A stretch of 64,000 nucleotides of DNA from Jacaranda mimosifolia (lineage: Eukaryota > Streptophyta > Magnoliopsida > Lamiales > Bignoniaceae): assembly GCA_018894105.1 (NCBI GenBank), contig CM032117.1, positions 35,382,501-35,446,500 on the forward strand. Direction: 5' to 3'. The position numbers were made by a program, and so were the translations under genes. Below are positions 47,226 to 58,790 of this stretch, one piece after another. Numbering within the stretch: position 1 is the stretch's first letter; the number at the start of each line of letters is the position of its first letter. The notes under the pieces are model-generated. The model worked only from the letters and a program-made list of their open reading frames with translations. It did not search any database and was not told the DNA's origin.

Positions 47226-48305
47226 TCAAATCCTGGCATTTTCATGAGTTAATATTCTATAAGCCATATTCGCACGATATTTATCAATATCAATTGTTCT
47301 AGCATCCCTCCAGAACTCGGGGGTGTCTCTAGCAAAATATTCTGCCCAAAGGCATACATAGACACCACAATCCACTGTACCCACTTGCTACCTGCTTTTT
47401 CTCACATTTAACTGTTCATCCACCCGACTCCCCAATGAAAGCTTCAGGTACCGAGAATAGAATGAAGCCTACAAAAATATTGATCAGTTGTTGACTCCCT
47501 ACTTTATGAACAAATCATAGGGAAAGAAAGCAAACTTACAATGGCAACAGCTATCGGTTTGTATCTGGCGGCCATTATTGAATTCATGTATAAGAAAGAA
47601 CGAGTCGAGGTGTCGAGGACAACCAAGAACTAGTGCTGGCACCGGCAAATCGGTAGGATTATGTAACGAAACTCGTTTAAAACATCCACCGTGAGCTCTT
47701 CCAAATCTATACAGGTGAAGCTGTTAAGTTTAAGCTTAAACTCCACAAATTCTTCATCCGTAATATCCTTGATGTTGCGTTCCTCTAGTCGGTCTAATAT
47801 ATCAGCCTATGAAGTATAAAACAAATGGTTAGACTCATTTGTCACGGTGAGGTAAATAAAGTTAGGAAACTGCCACATACCTGCGCTATTGAGGATGTAA
47901 ACCACATCTTCTGGTGACCCTTGTTGCTGAAAGATGGGCTACATAATATCGACATGTAACAGTCCACTATATCACCGGTGAGTTCTTCTCTAAATAAGAG
48001 CTCACAAAGGTTTTTTCCATCTAGAAAATGTCTTGATCCTTCCCATACAGTCACCCTACACAATTGTGAATTGTTAGGTTAGATACCAATTTATCCAACA
48101 GAAAAACAATAAGCAAATTTTGTTACCTCAAATTATCTCTTCTGACAAAGTTGTCGATGACTTCTCGCTCTTCTACTGGAATAAGAGCAAGTCCTCTATA
48201 ATCAGTCCTTCCTTTATATGGATCGGCCACTTCAGTCTTTGTGGTGGTTGGTTCATCTGCCACCTGGGGTGGTTCATCTGCCACCTGGATTGGTTCATCT
48301 GCCAC

Positions 48306-49620
48306 CTGGGGTACAAAACATAGCACATAGGTACAAAGTATCAACTATTGAAGTAGAAAAGATAGCACATGAAGTATAGATACCACCAATGTGGAGTACA
48401 AAACTCAAGCACACACTGTTGAAGTAGAAAAGATAAGCACATGAAGTACATACATCACCAACACGGTGTACCCTTTACTCAAGCACATTAGGTGTAAAGT
48501 GTCAACTATTGAAGTAGAAAAGATAAGCACATGAGGTACATACATCACCAACATGGAGTACAAAACTCAAGCACATAGGTACAAAGTATCAACTATTGAA
48601 GTAGAAAAGATAGCAAACGAAGTACAGATACCACCAACATGGAGTAAAAAACTCAAGCACAAACTGTTGAAGTAGAAAAGATAAGCACATGAAGTACATA
48701 CATCACCAACATAGTGTACCCTCTACTCAAGCACATTAGGTGTAAAGTGTCAACTGTTGAAGTAGAAAAGATAAGCACATGAAGTACATACATCACCAAC
48801 ATGGTGTACCCTCTACTTAAGCACATTAGGTGTAAAGTGTCAACTGTTGAAGTAAAAAAGATAAGCACATGAAGTACATACATCACCAACATGGAGTACA
48901 AAACTCAAGCACATAGGTACAAAGTATCAACTATTGAAGTAGAAAAGATAGCAAATGAAGTACAGATACCACCAACATGGAGTATAAAACTCAAGCACAA
49001 ACTGTTGAAGTAGAAAAGATAAGCATATGAAGTACAGACATCACCAATATGGTGTACCCTCTACTCAAGCACATTAGGTGTAAAGTGTCAACTGTTGAAG
49101 TAGAAAAGATAAGCACATGAAGTACATACATCACCAACATGGTGTACCCTCTACTCAAGCACATTAGGTGTAAAGTGTCAACTGTTGAAATAGAAAAGAT
49201 AAGCACATAAAGTACATACATCACCAACATGGTGTACCCTCTACTCAAGCACATTAGGTGTAAAGTGTCAACTGTTGAAATAGAAAAGATAAGCAGATGA
49301 AGTACAGACATCACCAACATGGAGTACAAAACTCAAGCACATAGGTACAAAGTATCAACTATTGAAGTAGAAAAGATAACAAATGAAGTACAGATACCAC
49401 CAACATGGAGTACAAAACTCAAGCACAAACTGTTGAAGTAGAAAAGATAAGCACACGAAGTACATACATCACCAACATGGAGTACAAAACTCAAGCACAT
49501 TAGGTATAAAGTGTTAACTATTGAAGTAGAAAAGATCAGCACATAAGTGCAAGTATCATCAACATGAAGTATAAGACATCATCCGTTAAGTGCAAATGTC
49601 AACCAATCAAGTATAAGATA
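48306..49620 (-). repeat. Tandem array, ~87-90-bp unit, in a ULP intron
   Basis: Units of the form 'CAACTGTTGAAGTAGAAAAGATAAGCACATGAAGTACATACATCACCAACATGG...' recur about 14-15 times; anchor CAACTNTTGA at 48751, 48841 and 48928 gives 87-90 bp steps. Two variants alternate (one with 'GTGTACCCTCTACTCAAGCACATTAGGTGTAAAGTGT', one with 'AGTACAAAACTCAAGCACATAGGTACAAAGTAT'). The hydrophobic ORFs on the minus strand (48653-48901, 48991-49329) are repeat translations and carry no independent evidence as genes. Confidence 0.9.
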
Positions 49621-51287
49621 TCATAACATTTATTACAAATAGACAGGTTACAAATGAAATGCAAGTAGCAAAAAAATAAAACATTAAGTAGTGCACAACA
49701 CCTTCTTCTCTTCTTGTTTGTTTTTTTGTGCATGAGGACGAGCACGATAGGTTTTTGTCACTTGTCTTGCTCTTTTGGTTGGTGTGGTGCTGGGGGGGGC
49801 TGACAAAATCTAGAGATTTCTGTTTTCGCTTCCTGTCTTCTCGATTGAGCACATTTGTCACAATCGAAGACATGACATTAGCCACTTCAATCTCAGATTC
49901 CTCGAACTCAGCCGCTTGAATTGGTATATAATGTTCTGTCTTCAAAGGTGTGGGGGAATCTAAAGGATCATGACGTTCTTTGGTTCGACTTTCTTCATCC
50001 ACCGTGTCTTCAAAATCATCCCCTTCTTTCTGTGCATCATGTACCAAATCAAGTACCCCCTCATGCACATATTCACCAGCTTCCTGCTTAAGCTCCAACC
50101 CACCAGTCTCTTCCTCCTCACCCTGCTCCTTCATTGCCATGTATTCGAATGAAGCAATTTTTTCTTTCAATGATTTAATTTCTTCACCTTTAGCTACAAT
50201 AATTGCTTCATATATCGTATGATCACAGACATGGACTTCACTGATGGCAGTACTGGCAGCCTCTGATTTCTTGATCAAACCTGCAAATTCTAACTCCTCT
50301 GGAGCAGGGTTGAGGGCTACAATCTATTACAATGGAAATAATTATCAAATTCAAATTATTAGACAAAAGATAAATAATTAATTATTACAATTATTACCAT
50401 ATCTGCTGTAACTTGCTTCAATTTATTCTCTGCCTGCTCCACATTTTGTGGGAGTTTGCTATCCTGCCACCTGTAAAAGTGTGGAAACTCAAACAAACTC
50501 ACTGGTGTAGCTAGTGACGGGATGCGTTCATAAACCCATGCCTATCATTCATAAATAAAAAAATTATACTCACTTGAATATAAATATAATCAATGCTATT
50601 AGAAAAAAAAAAAGAAGCAAACACTTACCATCAAGCCAACTGTACACCCATCAATGTACTTCTTTCTTCTTTCTCCACCTACTCCTAAATGATTCTTCAT
50701 ATCTTGGACAAGAAAATTGTATGCAGCTATGCCCCATGCATACAGACCAACTCTAGATAAATTGTCCAAGTATGGTAGGAGAAATCGTGGAGTCCAATAA
50801 TTAGATATTGGAAATAGAATACAATTAAAAACAAAAACTATGTACAACCTACAAAAATTATTCAAGTCCTCCACACTATCCTTATATACATACTCCTCAA
50901 GTTTGTTTGCTATTTCGGATCTAGTTATATTCTGCAGCTTTCCAGAAAAAAGGCGGTCAAAGGTTGAAGACTTCATCTTCAATGTTATATCAACAGATTG
51001 CCCCACATGTGGCAACCCTAAAACCATTGAAAATTCAGCTGCAGAAAAAGAAACCTCAACCCCCTCCACAAAATGAAATGAGAGTTTTTTTGGGTCAAAC
51101 CTCCTAAGTATAGCTACAAGCCGAATGAAGCTTGAACTTAACTTAGGCATATCCATGTATATATAGAAAGGGCTCTTCTTCAATACATCAACATGTTTGG
51201 ACTCCATCTTGGACTTCACAAGCTCCAATTTACTGTGAAAATATTGGGGGGAGCAACGAGAACAGACATCACAATGTCTTGGCTCTA

Positions 51288-54181
51288 CTGTAATGACAAA
51301 AAAAAAAATAGTATATAAACAGATAATAAAGTAACCCTTTTAGATAGAGTGTACTAAAAGCTTGAAAGTTTTCTAATACACAAGCTTCAAAAATGTACTT
51401 TAGAAACACATAATATATACTACACTCTCAGTTACTCTATACTTCAGGCTTGAATTTTTTATATTACAGTTGCTTCTAAAATGTAATGCAGATACAAAGA
51501 TTATATACTAGAGTTCCATTTAATTTATACTAAAGGCTTAAAGGTTTTATGCTTTAGTTGCTTCTAAAATGTACTACAGATGCCTAATGAGTACTGCAAG
51601 TTTTAATGCTTTATACTACACTGATGCCTAACGTGTACTGCCAGTCTGAATATTTTATACTACATTTGTTTCTAGAATGTACTGCACCAACATAGATTTT
51701 ATACTATATTTTTGCCTACAGTGTACCCCAGATGCTTCTAAAATGTACTGCAACTATTCAGATTATATACTACCGTTTGCCTAATGTATACTGCAATCTT
51801 GAATGCTTTATACTACACATACATTTGTTTCTAAGATGTACTGCAACAACAAATATTATATACCTCACTTATGCCTAAAGTGTACTTCCAGTTTGAATGT
51901 TTTATACTACACTTGTTTCTAAAATGCACTGCACCTACAGAGATTTTATACTAACTTTTGACTTAAGTGTACTCCAGATGCCCATAAAATGTACTGAAGT
52001 TATACAGATTATATACTAACTTTTGCCTAATGTGCACAGAAAGTTTGAATGCTTTATACTACATTTATGCCTAACATGTACTGCTAATCTGAATATTTTA
52101 TACTACATTTGTTTCTAGAATGTACTGCACCAACAGAGATTTTATACTATATTTTTGCCTAAAGTGTACCCTAGATGCTTCTAAAATGTACTGCAGCTAT
52201 TCAGATTATATACTACTGTTTGCCTAATGTATACTGCAATCTTGAATGCTTTATACTACACATACATTTGTTTCTAAAATGTACTGCAGCAACAAATATT
52301 ATATACCTCACTTATGCCTAAAGTGTACTTCCAATTTGAATGTTTTATACTACACTTGTTTCTAAAATGTACTGCACCTACAAAGATTTTATACTAACTT
52401 TTGACTTAAGTGTACTCCAAATGCCCATAAAATGTACTGCAGTTATACAAATTATATACTAACTTTTTCCTAATGTGCATAGAAAGTTTGAATGCTTTAT
52501 ACTACACTCATGCCTAAAGTGTACTGACAGTTTGAATGTTTTATACTATCTTGCTTCTAAAATTTACTGCACCAACATAGATTTTATACTATATTTTTGC
52601 CTAAAGTGTACCCCAAATGCTTCTAAAATGTACTGCAGATATTCAGATTATATACAACCTTTTGCCTAATGTATACTGCAAGCTTGAATGCTTTATACTA
52701 CACATACATTTGTTTCTAAAATGTACTACAGCAACAAATATTATATACATCACTTATGCCGAAATTGTACTGCTAGTTTGAATGTTTTATACTACACTTG
52801 TTTCTAAAATGTACTGTACCTACAAAGATTTTATACTAACTTTTATCTAAAGTGTACTCCAAATGCCATAAAATGTACTACAGTTATACATATTATATAC
52901 TACCTTTTGCCTAATGTCCACAGAAAGTTTGAATGATTTATGCTACACTTATGCCTAAAGTTTACTGACAGTTTGAATATTTTATACTACTTTGCTTCTA
53001 AAATGTACTGCACCAATAGAGATTTTATACTACACTTTTGCCTAAAGTCTACTTCAGATGCTTCTAAAAGAATCGTAGCTATTCAAATTATATACTACCT
53101 TTTGCCTAATGTATGTTGCAAGTTTGAATGCTTTATACTACATACATTTCTTTTCAAAATGTACTGCAACAACGCAGATTATATACTACACTTATGCTAA
53201 AGTGTACTGCAAGTTTGAATGTTTTATACTAAATTTGTTCCTGAAATTTAACTACATCTACAGAGATTTGATGCTACACGTTTGCCTAAAGTGTACTCCA
53301 AATGCGCAAAAATGTACTGCACCTATGCAGATTATATACTACATTTTGCCTAATGTGTACTGCAAGTTTGAATGCTTTATACTACATACATTTCTTTTCA
53401 AAATGTACTACAACAACGTAGATTATATACTACACTTATGCTAAAGTGTACTGCCAGTTTGAATGTTTTATACTAAATTTGTTCCTGAAATTTAACTGCA
53501 TCTACAGAGATTTGATGCTACACTTTTGCCTTAAGTGTACTTCAAATGTGCCAACATGTACTGCAGCTATTCAGATTATATACTACCTTTTGTCTAATGT
53601 GTACTGCAGGTTTGAATGTTTTATACTACATGCGTTTGTTTCTAAAATGTACTGCAGCAACATATTATATACTACACCTATGTCTAAAGTGCACTGCCCG
53701 TTTGAATGTTTTATACTGTATTTGTTTCCAAAATGTACAGAGCCTACACAGATTATATACTACATTTATGCCTTACGTGTAGTACCAATTTTAATGTTTT
53801 ACACTACATTTGCTTCTAAATTATACTGCGTTACCCACATTATATACTACACTTTTGCTAATGTGTACTACATGCTTGCATGTTCTATACTGTAACAGAT
53901 AACACACTACCACATTCAGATGGTTTTATAATATAATTTCACCATATAATTTCAGTTAAAATGAAGTATAAACCCCTAAAAGGTGAAGTTCAACTCTCAT
54001 GACCTTCAAGTACAAATCAAAACTTCCCATCTCACAATAAAAATCATACATATATCAAATGGGTTCAAGTGTTTCACGACTAAAAAATGAATAAAAACCC
54101 TAAGCATGAGAAAATAGACAAGAAATAAGTGCAACACTGAAAAATCACAGACATTTGGAGTTTCAAATGCAGAAAACATAC
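51288..54181 (-). repeat. 2.9-kb ULP intron 1 filled with higher-order tandem repeats
   Basis: From about 51330 to 53900 short units such as 'TTTGAATGTTTTATACTACACTTGTTTCTAAAATGTACTGC' repeat. A higher-order period of about 442 bp shows in the first part (TTTCTAGAATG/TCTAAAATTT anchor at 51671, 52114 and 52555). The intron has a GTATGT donor (after 54182) and TTACAG acceptor. The related intron in MULE B (55321-56262) has the same splice sites and repeat type but is only ~0.9 kb, so repeat number changes between copies. ORFs at 52475-53895 are repeat readings. Confidence 0.88.
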
Positions 54182-54439
54182 CTTTGTTCCTCTTCGTCAC
54201 TTCTTTTTGTACTTTGCTTCTTTTTGCAGCTGTTTTGCTTCCATTGTCACAGAAATATGGCAGAAATTTTGTTGCCTTTTTTTTTTTCACTTCTTCTTCT
54301 TCTTCTCGCGTCAGTGGCAGAGGAACGGTTTTGCACCCTTTTCTTTTGGTGCTTGGAGAAGTCAATTTTAGGCAAAAATAAAAAAAAGAAAGCGTTCTTC
54401 TGAAGAGAGAACGCATTTCCCAGGTATTTTTGTTATTTT

Positions 54440-54591
54440 TTTCCAGCTGCAAGGGTATACATGTCTTTCTAAAAGATATGGGGAGTGATTCATAACTTTT
54501 GTGAAAAAGTGGGGAGTTTAGTGTATAAAAATTCAAATGGGGACTGAACACTAAAGTAAAAGTAGGTTTAGGGATTTTTCTCTAATTGAAT
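54440..54591 (-). repeat. MULE A right terminal inverted repeat
   Basis: In complement it aligns best with the left end of MULE B (54858 onward): CACTAAACTCCCCACTTTTTCA against the B copy, then 'GAATCACTCCCCA'. This identifies it as the ULP-side end of the family. The terminal bases (ATTCAATTAG) differ from the usual leading G. Confidence 0.85.
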
Positions 54592-54601
54592 GTATATTTT
54601 T

Positions 54602-54845
54602 TACTTGGCAGTGGGATGAATAAATAAGCTTTATTCATATTTTTCATTTAAATGTATTCCACATATAATATATATAAGTCACTATAACATATTTCCATAT
54701 TTCTCTTTTTTTTATGTCAACATATTTCCATATATAATATACATTTAACTTTCTATATTAATTTTTGTAACTCCCTATATTAATATATAATTTTTGTAAC
54801 TCCTTCTTGTATTGTTAATTTTATTTCTTTTGCCTTATAAATAAA
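54602..54845. repeat. Diverged local repeat, unit 1 (between MULE A and MULE B)
   Basis: About 250 bp of AT-rich DNA resembling parts of 59871-60130 and 62140-62420: 'ATATTAATTTTTGTAACTCC' and 'TTTTTGTAACTCCTTCTTGTATTGTTAATTTTAT' phrases match 'TTTATAACTCC' phrases there. It is probably original target DNA interrupted by the insertions. Confidence 0.5.
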
Positions 54846-54971
54846 TATATATATATCGGTTAATTAGGATAAAATCACTTTTCCTACTTTCATTTTACAC
54901 TTTACTCCCCACTTGATTTTCTAAACACTAAACTCTCTACTTTTTTCAAAACTTCAGGAATCACTCCCCAA

Positions 54972-55320
54972 ATGTCTGAGAAAGACTTAAATACCCTTGT
55001 ACCTAGCCAAAATAACAGAAAAAAGAAGAAGCAAATAGTGGTTTTCTTCTCCCCACTCTGTCAAATGACAACTTTTCTTCAAGAGCACTTTTTTCTTTGT
55101 TTGGAAACCGTTTTCTCCTCTGAAGAACAAAAGACGCGAAAAATAGCCTCTTGTTTGCCAACAAAAGGGCGCGATCGAAAGAGAGAACGAAAAAGGGAAA
55201 ACGAAATCGACGCAAGAAGGAAAAAAAAAGGCCCTACTACTCTGCAACTTGCGAAAATGGAACAACCAGGAGCACCAACAAGGAGCAAAGAACATAAGAA
55301 AAATAACATGGTTCAGAAAT
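54972..55320 (+). pseudogene. ULP-like exon 1 remnant in MULE B
   Basis: An open frame from inside the terminal repeat runs to a GTATGTTTTC donor identical to the MULE A donor. Its last ~60 residues are strongly basic (DRKRERKRENEIDARRKKKG ... SKEHKKNNMVQK), like the KRSKVQKEVTKRNK tail of exon 1 in MULE A. A nuclear localisation signal is plausible. The intron acceptor (TTGCAG, 56262) and a frameshifted piece of exon 2 follow, so no protease can be made. Confidence 0.65.
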
Positions 55321-56262
55321 GTATGTTTTCTGCTACTCATTTCGTTGACTTTGCTCTATTTCAAATGTGCGTATTTTTCCATTTTATAAGTTTTGCATGT
55401 AGATTTTCTCATCTTTCTTTGTTTGAACTTTTTTTTAGTTGTTAAAAACTTGAACACATTTGTTATATATATGATTTTTGTTGTAATATTTAAAAATCTC
55501 TGATTTGCACTTGAAAGGCATGAAAGTTATACTTCACTTTCTTGGGATTTATATTTCTTATACCTAAAATTATACCTTGAAATCATTTGAAAATGGTAGT
55601 ATATAATTTGTTTGTGTAAAGTACATTTTACAAGCAACTGTAATACAAAACATTCAAGCTTTCAGTATACATTATCTGAAACTGGTAGTATATAATCTGT
55701 GTATCTGAAGTACATTTTAGAAGTGACTGTAGTACAAAATATTCAAACTTTCAGTACACATTATCTGAAAGTAGCGGTATATCTGTGTACTTGAAGTACA
55801 TTTTAAAAGCAACTATAGTACAAAATATTCAAGCTTTCAGTACACATTATCTGAAAGTGGTAGTATATAATCTGTGTACTTGAAGTAGATTTTAGAAGCA
55901 ACTGTAGTACAAAACATTCAAGCTTTCAGTACACATTATTTGAAAGTGGTAATACATAATCTAAGTACCTGAAGTATATTTTAGAAGCAACTGTAGTATA
56001 AAACATTCAAGCTTTCAGTACACATTATCTAAAAGTGGTAGCACATAATCTAAGTATCTGAAGTATATTTTAGAAGCAACTGTAGTACAAAACATTCAAC
56101 CTTTTTAATACACATTGTCTGAGTGGTAGTATATTATCTGTGTATCTGAAGAAAATTTTACAAGCAACTGTAGTACAAAACATCCAATCTTTCAGTACAC
56201 ATTATCTGAAAGTGATAGTATATAGTATGTTTATATACTAATTTTTCTTTATTTGATTGCAG
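55321..56262 (+). repeat. MULE B ULP intron 1 repeats
   Basis: About seven units of ~95-100 bp: 'AGTACAAAACATTCAAGCTTTCAGTACACATTATCTGAAAGTGGTAGTATATAATCTGTGTACTTGAAGTACATTTTAGAAGCAACTGT'. This is the complement of the MULE A intron repeat type. Confidence 0.88.
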
Positions 56263-56405
56263 CAAAGGCAAGACATAATGAGGTCCGCTCTCGTTGCTCC
56301 CCCAATATTTTCAGGTTAAATTGGAGCATGTAAAGTCCAAGATGGGGTCATAACATTTTGATGCATTGAAAAAGACTCCTTTTTATATATGCATGGATAT
56401 AGTGT
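56263..56405 (+). pseudogene. ULP-like exon 2 fragment in MULE B
   Basis: The first ~140 bases of ULP exon 2 (the segment giving SRCSP, then KLE-VKSKM and LKKTPFYI in MULE A) align base by base with the MULE A minus strand at 51287-51145. One C fewer in the CCCCC run shifts the frame and a TAA follows. The homology stops abruptly where the next repeat array begins. Confidence 0.8.
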
Positions 56406-56840
56406 CATGTTGAAGTATCATTCGATTAAAGTGAAATATTGTAGCGAGGTTCGGTACAATATGCAAGAAATCAAGTACAAATACAGAACAAACGAAGTAT
56501 ATATGGTGTTATGTTGAAGTATTCTTCAATTAAAGTGAAACATTGTAGCGATGTTCAGTATAATATGTGGGAAATGAAGTATAAATACAGAACAAACAAA
56601 GTATATATGGTGTTATGTTGAACTACACTTCTATTAAAGTGAAACATTGTAGCAAAGTTCAGTACAATATGTGGAAATAAAGTACAAATACAGAACAAAC
56701 GAAGTATATATGGTGTTATGTTGAAGTACACTTCAATTAAAGTGAAACATTGTAGCGAGGTTAAGTACAATATGCGGGAAATAAAATACAAATTCAGAAC
56801 AAACGAAGTATATATAGTGTTATGTTGAAGTACACTTTAT
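56406..56840 (+). repeat. Tandem array, ~104-bp unit, in MULE B
   Basis: The GTATATATGGTGTTATGTTGAAGTA phrase (or close variant) starts at 56497, 56601, 56704 and 56808: four to five units. The unit is not obvious in MULE A and may be specific to this derivative or to sequence A has lost. Confidence 0.85.
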
Positions 56841-56844
56841 GCAA

Positions 56845-57885
56845 TTGAATAATTAGTCTCTAATAATTGTAGTGAGGGTCAAGTACAAATTTTGAAAATA
56901 TCGAACCAGGTGAAGTACATATTTGTACGGGTGATAGGATGGATATGATTGTCAAATGCTCATGTGTTTACAACTTGCAATGCATAAGTATCATTTGGAT
57001 ACTGCGAATGATAACTTTGATCCGTTGAATACTAGTGGTTATCACTTTAATACTTTAACATTATTTTATTCATACTATACTAAATATTACACACGTTTTT
57101 AGAGTTTGGGTTGTCAATTACCAAGAAATAAAAGGCAAATCATGGAACAAAACTCAAGTCCATCACTATTAGTACAAAAAATAAGAAATCAAGTACATAA
57201 TTACTACAATGAAGTACATATGTCCTAAAATCAAGTATAAATCTCTCTTATTGAAGTAATATTTCATGCATTTGTTTATGCTCTGGTAGTATATTTTCAG
57301 TATAAATGAAGTACAAATACTGAATAAATGAAGTATATATGGTGTTATGTTGAAGTACACTTTATGCAATTGAATAATTAGTCTATAATTGAGGGTCAAG
57401 TACAAATTTTGAGACTATCGAACCAGGTGAATTACATATTTGTACGGGTGATAGGATGGATATGATTGTCAAATGCTCATGTGTTTACAACTTTCAATGC
57501 ATAAGTATACTTTGGATACTGTGAATGATAACTATGATCCGTTGAACACTAGTGGTTATCACTTTGATACTTTAACATTATTTTATTCATACCATACTAA
57601 ATATTACACACATTTGAAGAGTTTTGGTTGTTAATTACCAAGAAAGAAAAGGAAAATCATGGAACAAAATCAAGTTCATCATTATTAGTACAAAAAACAA
57701 GAAATGAAGTACATAATTGCCGCAATGAAGTACACATATCCTGAAATCAAGTATAAATCTCCTTTATTGAAGTAATATCTCACGCATTTGTTAATGCTCT
57801 GGTAATATATTTTCAGTATAAATGAAGTACAAATATAGAACAAATGAAGTATATATGGTGTTATATTAAAGTACACTTTGTATAA
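56845..57885 (+). repeat. Two direct copies of a ~517-bp unit in MULE B
   Basis: The GTGATAGGATGGATATGATTGTCAAATGCTCATG block occurs at 56931 and 57448. The following ~400 bp correspond, including 'GTTGAA-ACTAGTGGTTATCACTTT-ATACTTTAACATTATTTTATTCATAC'. 57886-58230 continues with two or three shorter (~115-bp) units containing 'CTGATATCT-GGA-AACATGCACATGCTA'. Confidence 0.85.
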
Positions 57886-58229
57886 AATCTCCCTTGTTGA
57901 AGTAATATCTCATGCATTTGTTCATGCTCTCGAACAACATGCACATGCTACCTTTTCACTCTAAATATAGTACATAATTGCTGCAATGAAGTACATATGT
58001 CCCCAAATCAGGTATAAATCCCCCTTATTGAAGTACAAAAGCACTGATATCTTGGACAACATGCACATGCTATCTTTTCACTCTAAATCTAGCACATAAT
58101 TGCTGTAATGAAGTACATATGTTCCAAAATCAAGTATAAACTCCTTTATTGAAGTACAAAAGCACTGATATCTCGGAAAACATGCACATGCTACATTTTC
58201 ATACAAAATCAACAAATACAACATTTGAA

Positions 58230-58790
58230 ATATAAAACTTCAATAATAGAGTACAATTTTAGGTAAAATGAAGTACAATTTCAAATAAGTGAAGTATAGT
58301 TTTATAAAAAATGAAGTACAATTCCAAAATACTTCAAGTATAAGACGCTTACAATTGCAGTATAATTTTGGATAATCAATTAGTAGAACCCTTGATGTAT
58401 AAAACTTAAATAATAGAGCACAATTTTATGTAAAGTAAAGTATAATTTTAGGTAATGAAGTACAATTTTTTATAAAAAGAAGTACAATTTTAGAATACTT
58501 GAAGAATAAAATCCTAGTAATTGCAGTACAATTTTGGATAATTAATAAATAAAACACTTGAAGTATAGAAATTCAATAATAGAGTACAATTTTATGTAAA
58601 ATGAAGTATAAAATGAAGTACAATTTCAAATAAATGAAGTACAATTTCAGAACACTTGAAGTATAATACTTTAACAATTGTAGTACAATTTTGGATAATC
58701 AATTAGTAGAACACTTGAAGTATAAAACTTAAATAATAGAGTACAATTTTAGGTAAAATGAAGTACAATTTTAGGTTGAAGTATAAAACT
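58230..58790 (+). repeat. MULE B copy of the transposase-intron repeat
   Basis: Units such as 'GAAGTATAAAACTT-AATAATAGAGTACAATTTTAGGTAAAATGAAGTACAATTT' are the complement of the repeat filling MULE A transposase intron 1 (about 39660-40100). This shows which internal parts of the parent survived. Confidence 0.75.

Larger units (their letters stand above)
47226..54416 (-). pseudogene. ULP1/SENP-like cysteine protease gene of MULE A, two stop codons
   Basis: Exon model (minus): ~54416-54182, 51287-50629, 50541-50398, 50323-49702, 48305-48127, 48055-47881, 47806-47540, 47468-47226, with GT..AG joins. Exon 1 is basic (KRSKVQKEVTKRNK). Exon 2 (FYIYMDMPKL...FHFVEGVEVSFSAAEFSMVLGLP) looks like the DUF1985-type domain that accompanies ULP-like genes in plant MULEs. 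Exon 4 is acidic/coiled-coil, then a Lys-rich stretch. Exon 5 has three VADEP repeats. Exons 6-8 form the C48 peptidase: the catalytic His (CQH) is followed by TAG (47631-47633) where Trp is expected; LDTSTRSF carries the Asp; VDCGVYVC holds the catalytic Cys. A second TAG is at 47388-47390. Such proteases cleave SUMO-type conjugates; substrate unknown. Confidence 0.88.
38787..54591 (+). mobile_element. MULE A: 15.8-kb Mutator-like element with transposase and ULP1-like gene
   Basis: Long inverted repeats of about 150 bp lie at both ends. With position 1 at 38787 and 54591, the blocks starting at base 29 (ACTTT...TTTAGT...TCA-TCCC) coincide exactly, fixing the ends. A perfect 10-bp duplication GTATATTTTT flanks it (38777-38786 and 54592-54601), in the 8-11 bp range of Mutator. 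Inside are a MURA-type transposase (+, 39197-44841) and a convergent ULP1-like gene (-, 54416-47226). The two-gene design matches known plant MULEs carrying ULP-like genes. About half the length is tandem repeats in introns and between the genes. Confidence 0.95.

Noticed and set aside
48653..49542. Minus-strand ORFs rich in hydrophobic residues that look like repeated membrane segments
   Set aside because: They are in-phase readings of the ~88-90-bp tandem repeat inside a ULP intron; unit length near a multiple of three makes them open by chance.
52475..53895. Cys-rich ORFs with repeated LNVLYY/FECFILH motifs, resembling a cysteine-rich peptide family
   Set aside because: They translate the GTACTG/TATACTAC minisatellite in ULP intron 1; neighbouring frames give equivalent repeats and no start or splice context fits.
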